Notes under the pieces: model-generated
Seen by the model: the letters and a program-made list of their open reading frames with translations, nothing else
What the model was told of the DNA's origin: nothing
Databases searched by the model: none
Shown: in pieces, positions 23,110-35,300 of the stretch
How the letters are laid out: each line of letters opens with the position of its first letter
Numbering within the stretch: position 1 is the first letter of the stretch
Origin: Hyalella azteca
Lineage: Eukaryota > Arthropoda > Malacostraca > Amphipoda > Hyalellidae
Length of the DNA: 64,000 nt
Direction of reading: 5' to 3'
NCBI RefSeq assembly: GCF_000764305.2
Contig: NW_025939286.1
Location: forward strand, 62,001 to 126,000
Position numbers and translations under genes: made by a program

Positions 23110-24385
23110 CAGAGGTACAAAATAAGGGAAAAGCCTGAGAAATTCACAAAATATACTTTAGTATGGTGTAGGTCCACCTTTTGCCACAATTACAACCTTA
23201 ATTCTCCGAGGTATTGATTCATACAAATTGTGAATCATTTCCAAAGTTATTTTAACCCATTCCTTAGTTACAACTCCATCCAGCTCTTTCAAAGACCATG
23301 GCGCCTGGAATCGACTTCTGATTTGCATCTCTAAAATCAACCATGAATGCTTGATAATATTTAGGTCTGGTGATTGTGGTGGCCAAATGATATGCTCAAC
23401 TTCATTAGAATGATCCTCATGCAATTTTTTAACAATTCCAGCTGTATGGATCGGGGCATTAATTATCATCTTGAAATATGGATTTAGCGTTCCCCTCCGG
23501 AAATAGTACTTGATACATTCCTTGAAATTGGTCCTCTAAAATTCCTAAATAGTCCCGGCTGTTGATTCTTGTATGAATAAAAATCGTTGGTCCGCAGAAT
23601 TTTCACATAACAGCACCCCAGATCATCGCAGATCGTCCGCCATGTTGTACGGTTGGGGGGAGGCAGTCGGGAATCGGGATTAAATGACTTTCTTGGCTAT
23701 CTACCAACGTAAACTGGGCCAACGGTTAGATATAAGGTAAACGATGATTCGTCAGAGAAAATCACATTTTTCGACTGCTCGAAGGACCAATTATGGAGGT
23801 TTTTACTCTATTCTTAACGCTTTGAAGCATTTGTATATGAAATCAGATGTTTTCTTATTGCAGCTCTTCCGTAGAATCAGATCAGTGCAGCTTTCGGCTG
23901 ACAGTCTTTATGGAAACTGGGTTCTGTAGGCGTCCATTGAGGTCTGCTGTAATATTAACAGCCGTGGTCATTTGATTGTCCCTCATAATTCGAACTATGT
24001 ACCGACGGTCTCTCTCAGACAACTTCGACTTTCGGCCAGACCTGTGCTCTGTTGATAACGTTTTTCCTTCTCTTTCAAAAGCAGTCATTACGTTTGAGAT
24101 AGCACCTTAGAAACGTCAAGCATTCGGGATGTTTCTATCAAACTAGCACCGGCCATACGAGCACCAACAATTTGGCCTCTTTGAAAGTCAGAGAGGTTTA
24201 CTATTTATAGGTTAGCTTATAGACTCAAAAATTTACTGAAAATATTTGTGCAAAGATAAATATTAATTAGCAGCAACAATAACAATAAAATTTAAAACAT
24301 AGGTCATGTTTTCACTGTTTATAAACTTCTTCAAAAATTAAGATATTAAAATGTTAGGCAATTCCCTTATTTTGTCCAACCCCTG
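23110..24385 (-). mobile_element. Dead Tc1-like transposon
   Basis: The ends are inverted repeats: CAGAGGTACAAAATAAGGGA at the left and CAGGGGTTGGACAAAATAAG read inward from the right. TA precedes the left end (23108-23109); the right flank reads CATA, consistent with a mutated TA. The minus strand encodes a broken transposase. SDFQRGQIVGARMAGASL (near 24205-24150) and, after a frameshift, MTAFEREGKT with RSGRKSKLSERDRR (24088-24000) form the N-terminal DNA-binding domain. The C-terminus has NAPIHTAGIVKKLHEDHS (from about 23460) and PPQSPDLNIIKHSW. The usual catalytic Glu of PDLNxIExLW is Lys here. The Asp before NAPIHT is out of frame because of a few extra bases. Stops fill the centre, so it cannot be active. 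Confidence 0.93.
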
Positions 24386-27300
24386 CATATACGAGTGAAG
24401 GGGATGTTTAGCTGGAATGTTCCACATATGATATAGTCATAGTGGCAACTTCAAATTATTGTACAAAAATTACTCTTTTCCATTTTATTTGCGATGTTGG
24501 TTGCACTTTTCCATGTGCGATGTTAAGTACGTGAAAGTTTTATTTTATGAAACTTTTCTAATAAATTAAAAAATGGCTTAAACTTAAAGGATATTCTCGA
24601 AGAAGGGAGAGTAAGTATATTGATTGTGACTGTGTTTCTTCTTGCTGACCGGATGTACACTCACTACTGCATAATTACGATCAGTCACGGCCCTGATTGA
24701 GCTTGCCATTTTAATTTTTCATTAGCTTGTAGAAGATTGATCTAAAAATAAAATGAAAACTATTTAAATCCGCGCGTTAGAGAATGGTGGTCATCACTGT
24801 CATAATAATCCAAGTTAAAAGGCTGCGGTCAAGCTTCGTTGCTTCGGCAAACCTGCTTGCCTGGGGGGACGCCTAACCTTGGCATTGAATCACTTGCACT
24901 GTTGCCACGCATCGCCACATGAATCGTCTACGATGGTCATTTATTAGAATCATTATATATTTCGAACATTTCTAATTGTTCGCTCGTTAAGGAAATTGTA
25001 TTTAATTTAAATACCGCGCCGGAGTTGAATACGAACAAGCTTGTTATTATGTTGAACTTTCAATTTGTTTTTAGTGCTGTAAAGTGTTTCCCCTCAATGC
25101 ACCTAAGTTGCCAACTAGGGAATAGCTGACAGGGAACTGGATTGTCATGAATGCTTTCTTTGCTGTACACTTTGTCATAATGTAATTATCAAACCAAACT
25201 TTTAAAAGATGGATTCAAGAAACCCTCCATCGAGTGATTATATGTTATCAATGCAACATAATACAAATAAAGTTATTTTAAAAATGTGTAAGTTTTTACA
25301 TTCTCGGTATCAACTTTTGACATTAATTCGTTAACTCACCACAGTGGTGCAGATGCAATGATGCTGGACGAACAACATGTTTTCCTGTGAACTAAAGCAT
25401 GAATTTTGAGCTGTCTTAACTGGTTGTGGGTGAATGGCCAGTCTGCTAACGTAGGTGGACTGGATCAGATTATTTTGATTACTTTTTTTTTGTGCGTATC
25501 CTGTTAAACTTCAAGTAATTCTTCTGAAGAATATGCAAAAACTGATATTTTTTGTTGAGACTGGTACGTGAGCAATGGCTGTTTTTTCTAATCAAGAGTA
25601 AGTTATTGATTTCATTTCCTTTTTATTTAGTATTTGTAGTGATCGTTTTGTGCAAGATGATGAGTGTTCGGGTGTTTTTCATAAACTCGATTAAAGTTGA
25701 CTCAGGGCCAGGAAACTTGGAGACAAAAAAATTTTCCAGCGTAAGATAGGAATATTTCTTAAGTACAAGCATCGTGTTGGACTGTTGGGTGGGCTCATAG
25801 GTTGCGGCTTTAGGTGCAAGCGACACAGGACTCGCTCGCATCGACGGCGACGACCAAGCCGTTGGACGTAGTCGAACAGTCGGCGCTTGTTATCTGCTTT
25901 GATCTCTTGGTTGCCGTATTGTATTGACAATGCTTATTTCATTATAAGTCCAATTCTATATAAAGCTTTCATTACGCAAAAAAATTAATAAAGAAATGTT
26001 CCATAGTTAACTCAGCAGCAGTATTTTTTATTGAAAAATTATTATTATTTACATACCGTTTCTGAACTTATGATATACGAATACGAGTTCCCATGCCGCA
26101 GATATACTACACCTAACTCGCTGCTCGTAAGCAATCAGACCTATGATTTGCAGGGTTCGATAACCACATAACAATTACAAAGCTGCTTCGATTGTGCTGG
26201 CAAGTTGTGATTGAGTTTTTTCAGTTTAATCCTCGGAGCCATATTATTTAACGAGATTCATTATTGCCAAATGTACTGTTCATGGAGGGATTAATCTTTA
26301 TTACCATAGGAAGCCTTTCATGAACTTCTGATCTTTTATTATTATACTGAAAACAGAGTTATTAAAATGTGGGCTGTTGTATAATTATGTGAAGCTTAAT
26401 GATATAACAAACCTCATTTTACTCCAAGAGCTTTCTTCCTGCCTTGGAGAGTGCATTAGCAATCTTAGAACTATGAAGAAGCGTGTTCAAAATCCCTGTA
26501 AATGGCGAACTAAAGTCGCTCTTGCAGGTACAGTAGTCACGGGGAAGCGGATGTGGTCTCCCATGCAGACTGGCGAGGCGAACGTCGTTTTTTCTATCTT
26601 TTATCAGATGTTCACGTCCGCACATTAAACCCTCGACACGATACTGATTTGTCTTGTAAATTCTCATTCGTCCGGGGCTTTGGCGGCGCTAGCTGTTGAC
26701 GCCATTATTTACTAGTTAATTCGTGTTATTGTTAACGATCGTGTAGCATTAACTCTTTGTAACTTGTGCTACAAACGCTCGAAAAGATTACAAATAAGTG
26801 TATCAATTATTTGTTGTACAACAGACTTAAGAAAAGACTTGAATTGATGAATAGGGCGATTCAGCATCACTGGTTTCTTTTTAGCTCGGAGGTTGAGAAT
26901 GGTGCAATTGGTGCATATCATAAATTGGTCTCTAAATGAGGAGCCGTTTGGCTCCATACGGGGTCGACTGATAATCGATATTGATTCTTAATCTAAATGT
27001 ATTAAAATATCGGGAGGAAGTTATTAAAAAATTTCACCCCTCCTGATCATCTGAAGCGACGCTCGACAAATTCTGCTGGGGCTTCTTGGCCAAATAATGA
27101 GCGCCCTTCGGTGGGATCCGATGTGACCTAACCCTCCATTACTAAGTGAGAAGCGAGGCAGGAACTTGGAAGTCAATTCTTAAGAGGCTTCAGTGATCGG
27201 AATTCGAATTACAAGTTCGCAGGTTTGCATTGCATGCAAATTTGCAGCGATATGTGTACTATTAGATGCCGGAGTTCATTTCTTGAGGCAATGTTCAGAT

Positions 27301-30300
27301 GGTATACCTCATCCATCTCTTGGAACAAACGAAACCGTAGCACGACAAGCAAACAATAGCAACAAGTGCCGTCCTCGCCGCATGAATGCGTGAATGCTAG
27401 GTCATCAATGAACAATGATATTCTGTTAGTCAATTTATTACTCTTCAGTACAATGCATCACCTGTGAAATTGTTGCTATGTTTATAATTGTTGAATCGAC
27501 ATCGCTAGTCAAATTTAGAGAATCGTTTTCGTATTAAAAAAATAAGAACTCAAACTACGGCAACACACGACTCGATGTGTAATGAACCTTAGTACAATTT
27601 TAATTTATTAATATTTTGTTTACTGTGATCAAATAGCAAATTTGAAAAAAATGCTTTACGGCTAGTTTGTCGTCTGCAAGAAGTTTTAACGGCGAGGATG
27701 GTGAGGTTCGTGATGTGAATTTCATAATTGCCCTCCAGTTCATTATTGAAAAACACAAGACGTACTTTAGAACAACACTTGGTAACACATTGTAGAAAAT
27801 GTGTGTGTTTACGTGATTGAAATTTGGCACTGAAGGTATTAATTGAAGAGCTAATCAATAGCTTATCCACGTTACTGTGTTTTTAGTGTTTGAATCGCGA
27901 GACCTCAAAAAATGAAAATGATATCAAGAAATTATAATGTGTACCTTTTCTAATTAATTAAAATGATATTTTTTACAAATTTTTGTTAGATCTAATTTCC
28001 GTACAATTTTAAACGGAGGTCAAACAGTGATTATGAGTTACACCTGGAGTCATTCATTAATCGGTAATACTTTAGCCGATGAATTATTACGATAGCAGAA
28101 ATGATATCATAAATTGAATTTCTAACCATCTAACCTGAGCAACGCCAAGATTACCTGATTGTCTTGCAGAAAATTCTCGTTGGAAAAAGTTGCCTGACTT
28201 TAATTGAGACGAAATTTGTGGCATTTACATTCTTGAACTTTACCCATCGATACTATTCCCTTTCAAGGGTTTTTCGTATGTTTGATGAACGTTCGATCCA
28301 GGCTTTAGAGTTTAGAGTCCCTCAAGTTAGCAACTGCTAGACCGTTTCTTAGTCTAATACAGCCTTACAGGGAACAGTCGCAGATGGGGGGTTTTCTACC
28401 GCTCGGTTGTTGGAACTTACCTTCAGTTCGTATACCCCAGATCTGGTTTATTCGCCTACGAAGAATTGAGAGGGCGGCTTCAATTGCAGTCTTTCCGACG
28501 ACTCTGCGCCGTCTGCTAGGAAGCGTTATCGGGCCACCAAGCGCAGTCCGGTTTCCTCGAATTGAAACGCAGAGGACTGGAAACCTGTGTAGTGAGTAAC
28601 CTACCTACGGGAAGGTGCGTTGACTAATGCCAGCGGAATTTTGACTACGTCACCTTTGAAAGTAACGGTTGACTGCTAAGTCTAGTGTCTTATTGTTTTT
28701 AAACCTTATACCTACCTGACGAAAGAAACCTTTAAATGGTACCTTATACCTGAAAGAATCCGATTTTGGATAATTATTTGTTTGTAATTTTCAGTACTAT
28801 CTTTTGAATTTGTTAACTGAGATTAGTTTTGTCAGCTTTCGAAGAAAGTTTACATAAAGATATTTCAATTGGCGTTATGATGTCGAAGGCCTGCAACGAC
28901 AAGACACCGCTTTAGTTTATTAGGCCAGCAAAAATATTAGTCAGTGAGGTTCAAATGAGTCTTGCGTACTTATTATAGTACGTATAGAAAGAGTAATTAT
29001 GAGTGTGATGTGAATTGCACATTGAAATGAGGTATTAAAATCAATCTCCCAAAAAGCTCTTCGCGCAGTTGCTTCCTCTCGCTATAATTCGTCGCTATTA
29101 AAGCATGTTATTGTAGTCAGGAGTAACGGGACTTGATTCTTCACCCGACGAGTTGCTTAGTTTCAACAGGAAGGTTGTTATTATATTAAGAGCCAGGATC
29201 TCTGCGCTGCGCCTTCTCCTTATGATTTAGTTTGATAACTCCTTATCAAGTCGGCGGTGAGTTGCCGCTGGCAACTTCTTTGATGGTATTTCCTCATTTG
29301 AGGTTTTCAGGGTCAAGTCCATTGCAGGAATGGCGCCAGAAAGAGGCTAACCGTGAAGCCGAGACATTGGAGACTTCTGAGAATAGTTCTTTCTCTTCAG
29401 ACGACAGGCTACACTGTTTCTAGCAGTGCGTCGCTAGCCAGTTACAAAAAGTATGAAATGAATTCTCTGTTCGTTTGGAATACCTCAATCCATAATTAAT
29501 ATATTCTACCCTACAAATTTAGTAGAGGAAAAAATGTTTAGTGTATTCACTTTATTAATTCTGTATTTTTTAATTGTATTATTTATATCTTTGTCGACAT
29601 ATAATCAAGATTTCTGAGCCACTACTATTTCTAGTCACTTGCTATCTGATTCGTTCTCCTGAGCGGACATCGTCTTAAATGAAAAATATGAAGAACTCTT
29701 TTGAATGCTCATTCAGTTTTAATTTTTATTTCTTTGATTGACGTACAGTATCCTTCGACATGAAGCCGAGATCAGACTGCACCTTGGTCTAAGCTAAGCA
29801 GTCATTTATTTTTGCCAACTCATCCTCCTACCGAGCTAGAAATGCAAGACCAGGATGCTAAAGCTTCTCCCATTAGGTAACGAGGATGCGAGTCAATATT
29901 CATCTATTCATTGGTGCTGCTGCTCGTTCCAGCTTTAAGCGTGCCATAATAACTTGTTGAATTTTGTGCATTTCTTACTCTTAAAGACATATACATTATA
30001 CGTCAGTGGTAATGTAGCGTTGACGGTCAATGCTGACAGCTGAGACAACTCCTTGTAAATTGGATAGTATATATAGAAATTTGAGTGTACTTGGTATAAA
30101 TCGGTAGTGTTTGGAACCAAAATTGTTACTTAACCTCCTAATTAGCTGCAATTTCCTTTCAGAATGATTATTACGACTGTTTATGGCTTCTACCTATGTT
30201 AAGGGCGCATTTATTTCTTTACAGTTGGGAATTTAGTTGATAATCTGTTCCATGACAGAAATTTTACTCATCAATCTAGCTTGAAGTGACTCTAGGTACT

Positions 30301-32255
30301 AGATACCGATTATCGTGAGCTAAGTAAAGCGCGCCTCATTCTAAAATCTAAATTCTCGCGTGCATTGTGTGTCAAAGCGTTATTGTCATGCCTGTGTCGG
30401 ATTCTCTCTAGTGACCACTCGTTGCTGATAGACAAAATATTCGATGTATTTCTATACTGCTGTTTAATACGCACGATCTTAGCATTGTGTTCCGCCCTAA
30501 TCTGTTGTCCACATTACTGAGCCGCCAACGACGCTGTTGCCCGATACAGATTATTATTGTTCCAACATCGTATACCGTAGGAAGTGACAAGTTACGCTAG
30601 TACGGTAATTGTTTCACATATATCATCAGTATCACCTTGTGCTGTGTTGTGCGTTGCGTGTCAAAATTTAGTTGAACTGCGATTATTCCATATTTTTAAA
30701 TAATCTTTTGTTATGTTCAATCTAGCTGCTAAAATTAGTATGACCATTAAATTATTTTAGAAATCAATTAGTGTGGGTAATAATTTGAGGAAAAGTTTAA
30801 TTGATGGCCATTTAATTTTTTATTAAACTTTATTTGCTACTATCTACTTCCTGAAGGTCTTTTGCCCATGATGTTCATACTGTCCCGGCAAGTGTCCTCT
30901 AATAAGCAGGCAAATACACTGAAAGGGCAGTAGATACACCGAAAGATCTGAGCATGGTATCGTGTCAAGACCACGGATGAGTTGGCTCATCATTGCTTTT
31001 TACGATAACTGGCGTTCGTTCTCTTGATGCTGCATCTCCCTGAATTGCACTATTTATCTATTTTAATATCAATATTAACGAAATAATTATTTCGTTCAAT
31101 GTATTTATACGACTTTTGACATATGTATATGTCTTAATAGTTACGTCTTGAGTAATTTTTTCTAGATTGTTGCACGACTTTCTTTGCAGCTGACTTGTTA
31201 GGTTTTTAATGTACTTCCATCTCGTAATTGTGAAACAAATGGTTTCTAATTCGTCTTTGAACAAGTTATCTTTTAAGGTCATAAGCTGCAGTCTCTTTTT
31301 GTCAAGTTTCATTACGTTTTCAGAGTAGCTTAATAGTAAATTCGTTCTTTTACCGAATTACCTACCCTCTCCTCAAGTGCAGCTATAAAATCACTTCTCA
31401 TTCTGTCCGAACACACCATCGACAGTCTTATCTATTGGTCTATTTCGTCGACAAGTTAGAGAATTGCTTAGTCCAATTAAAATTTGCATCAGTGGGGCCC
31501 GTATGCACCAGTGTTGGTTGTGCAGCAGTGGAGCCCCTCGGTAGTTTGGGGCCGAGTGGCATCCTGTTCTTCCTCAGGTGTGGGGGACATTCAGTGGGGT
31601 GGAGGGCCTGGATGGGGAAGAATCACCAAGCACACGTTCCGACAGTTCGAAATTGACCGCACTCGCGAACGGACCTGTGCACATCCATGCTACTGCTGGC
31701 GTCACTGACACTTTGAATGCAGCTTTCATGGTTTTAGTGCAATATGTTTTTTTTCATCTGTTATTTTGAAGTATAGATGTTCGTTGACTGTGGCTAAACA
31801 ATCGGAAACATCATTGACGGTTAGGTAAATATTGTACGTAGGTACCGCGTACCGGCATTATGACGAGGTGCACTTCTGATGGTGAAAAAGTGGCATTGAG
31901 ACTTGAACGATGATGTGTAGGTGCCGGCCGCACATAAACCTTAAGAATAATTGGGTGTTATTCACGATGATAGCTACTAGTTCTTTCAAATTATTTAGTT
32001 TTCAATTCAGTTGCGTGCGTAAAATGTGAAGATTACCTCCATTTTTCAGTCACATGCATGTTGGTTGCAGAAAAAATTTGACACTGTTCACGTACTCAAG
32101 ATTTCCTCTAATTTCATTTACAGTGTCATGACCTTGTACCTCAAAGTCTTGGTTCATAAGAAACCACTATAAGAAACAAGATTATGTTTGTAGCTTTTAA
32201 CTCTGTAAAATGTCTTCTATGCAAAATGCTGACATCCCTGATAAAGTTTATTTGC
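24386..32255. other. Presumed intron, no gene seen
   Basis: Nearly 8 kb without a supportable gene or transposon. Frames of 60-93 codons occur (for example 26377-26628, 28384-28599, 29232-29423), but none has recognisable motifs or good splice context. Some may be unrecognised exons or UTR. Confidence 0.45.
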
Positions 32256-32398
32256 CTACTTTTTCATGTCTTGCCTGCTTTTTTATGTCTTGCCTGCTTT
32301 TTCACGTCTTGCCTGCTTTTTCACGTCTTGCCTGCTTTTTCATGTCTTGCCTGCTTTTCCATGTCTTGCCTGTTTTTCCATGTCTTACAAACTTTTCA
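32256..32398. repeat. 19-bp minisatellite, TTTTTCATGTCTTGCCTGC, ~7 copies
   Basis: Seven near-perfect copies vary at one or two sites (CATG/CACG/TATG). The last units (TTTTTCCATGTCTTACAAAC) are more diverged. Open frames across it (Phe-His-Val-Leu-Pro-Ala repeats) are artefacts. Confidence 0.93.
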
Positions 32399-35300
32399 CA
32401 GCGTAATGCGTTCGCGTGACTCAGGTTAAATTCATAGTAACGAATTCATAAGCCCCTTTCAACACCTCTACCAAAAAAGAAGCTATTGCTATCGGGTATC
32501 AGAATGTGACAGTGACGCAGTGTTTCTATCTTTTTCTATTTAACATAATTTTAACAAACTGGCTGCCTTCCTACCCGCTGACGATCTCTCAAAAAGGTGT
32601 CTGTCGGTCGCTTGCCCTTTTTTTTGTATTTTTTCTTGATGTTAAGAAGCCTGCATCGCAGCTTGCAATGTCGACGCTCTGCTGGCGTCCATGCCTGAGG
32701 AGTTTGTTTTCTCCACCCCAGCAACTTCCGCGCTCCGAACCTGCGTGTTTCTTTCGCATGCGTTCTTCTTGGTTGAATCAGTTCAGTCAATGGCAAAACA
32801 TGAAACGCATGCGCTTTGTTGATGCTCTGTCTATTACTGATGGTTTTGTTCCTGTAGCCCAAGTTCCTCACTATTGCCACGCTTTCAACTTTTGCGCCCA
32901 ACTAAGCTCTGTTGCTAGTTGGTAGTGAGACAGACAACGTAGTAGTGCCACTGCTGCCGCATATAGGCGCGTTTTTTTGCAATTGGTTAGTGGTCACTAC
33001 GCTATGGCTCGTTAGTCACAACTCTGTGCATGAAGTATCTACTTGGATGATTCTCAATAGTAGGCTTTTTCAAATTAGCAGTATAATTTGTTTGCTCGAC
33101 CAATGTATCACTATATCTACGGGTTCCTCATCCAACGTGGCGTGATCAATTTTCTCTCATTGTCTCTTCCTGAACTCTCGCCTGATTGTTGCTAAGCAGT
33201 TCGTGCCTTTGTATCTTCAGTTAGTAATTTGGTTAATTAAAGATCTGCTTAATTCAAGAAATAGTGTCTGTAGGATTGCTTAAAAACCAATACGGTGACG
33301 ATCGATGAATGATTCGTGTACTCGGTGAATCTTTGCTACACGCATTACGAACTCGCATTATTTTGGTGATTTAAAAGTCTCTATATTAGAATGGTCTGTA
33401 TTTTCATGTAATTGTAAATTACATAGATTATTGTGTTTCAATTCGTTAATTATCGTGATGCCTATTCTACATTCATTTTAATGTGGTCCCACATATGATA
33501 CGTGGCAAGTAAACATGACATGGTTCTTTCATATGTGCACCTAGAAAGGGATTTCGATGCGCAGAGTGTTTAAAGACCGATCCTGGAGCAGTATTATACC
33601 ACTTAGATTTTCTCTTTGTGTAAGTTCGTTCTATCCAAACATACCAAAGTGACACGTTATCCCTTAGAACTTTCCCTTGACTTTGAGCTGTGTACCAAGT
33701 GCAGCAATGCAGCTGAGCCGAGAAAGAATCCTCTCCTTTTCCCTTGGGTGCCCTACAGCAACGCTACCTAATAATCCGCTGCCCTCTATACACTGCGTAC
33801 ATGGCGTGGAAAGTTAGCCCCGAGACACACATGCATGGCAGCCGCTCGCGCTCCACGATAGTCCGAATAATTGTTAAGAGAACGCCATGACTTTGACTTT
33901 GAGGAGGACACGCTGCGATATCGACCAGAGCGCTCGCTATTTGCTCGACACAGGTGTTGCTAGAACGCTGCCAGCTGCGGGTGATGTGGTCGCTCTATGT
34001 CTGCTATATAGGATGAAGTCTTGGTGCTGCTGTGATGTGGCTTCTGTATGGTTGATGCTGCAATGAAATCTTGTTGCTACTGGATTTACGTGATGCTGCC
34101 TGGTATGCATTCTAGATGCCGTCGGCGATACTGTATTGGCACTGCCGGTGATGTAACAATGCGCCCACTGTCATTACACCATTAATAACAAACCTGCCTT
34201 CAAGTTTTATTTTGATGGTTGAAAAATATTTCTCATTTATTTTTTGGCAAAATCTAAATGTTTTCGATGAACCAAATAATGAGCCTGAAATGGGATTTGG
34301 TACTCGCAATTGTCACTTATTGCTTGCTCGCTGAAAAAATATGTTATCATACCAAGCACACAAACTTCAATAACTTCAGTTTCGACTCGCGAGCAACACT
34401 CGTATTAACCAACGCCAACGCCTATGCGATTCGTTTTCAGGGGCCGTGTAAATAGAGCTAACGTCGGTAGACAGAGATTTAGACTCGGCAGCTAACCTAC
34501 CGGAGCTGCGCGAGTTGAACTTCCTGATTCGTAGACGCCTGGCCTGGCGTCTTCGAATGCGTTCATATAGTGTGAATCCGGTGTTGTAGAGGTCATGAGG
34601 TACGTTTCCTAGCTGTCACGGGTTCCAATTAATACCGAGTGTACACCTATCATTCATTATCTTAATGAGTACATGGCCGCTCGTAGGTGTAACGGGAAAA
34701 AAATTTGAACAGTTATCCGTAAGCTATAATGTTAGATAACTAATTGATTATTCTCGTTTGTAATTGAAGCGGTTGTTTCGTAGTAGCAAGGAATTAAATG
34801 CATGTTAAATGCTACAAACAAAAAAAGAGAATCGTTTTAGTTTCGCTTTTAATTCGGATTCATTCCAAGTGCGTACCTGAGGAAATGTAAACTTGTTGAG
34901 GATACACGATCAGATGGGCCATGAACGCCTGAGCTGTCCGTGTCCAACGACTTCCGGCGATGTTTCACTCATTGCGAGTCTGGAATCCACATTACCACCG
35001 TTCGGCAGTAGTATTTATGATTGTTGCGCCCTAAATTTATTCCGGGCAAATCTTCAGAGCAGATCTCATTCTTTAACAAGTTAAGGCGATAAAGTAAACG
35101 GAAGTATTGCTCGTTTTTGCCACCTCTACTCCTGTTCTCCTCTAAGCTTGATTAACACAAAGATCTTTATTTAAATCACGTGCATTTTTTGGAACTATAA
35201 ACTTTTCTGCTGTTCAAATTTTAAAAGCTTCGAGTATGTTTAGTTGGGAACAGCGCTAAAATTACGTCCACTAATTTTTGTTGAACACGACACGGGAAAG

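Noticed and set aside
32506..32925. 139-codon plus-strand frame
   Set aside because: A similar-sized frame overlaps on the minus strand, no known motif, and no convincing acceptor or donor.
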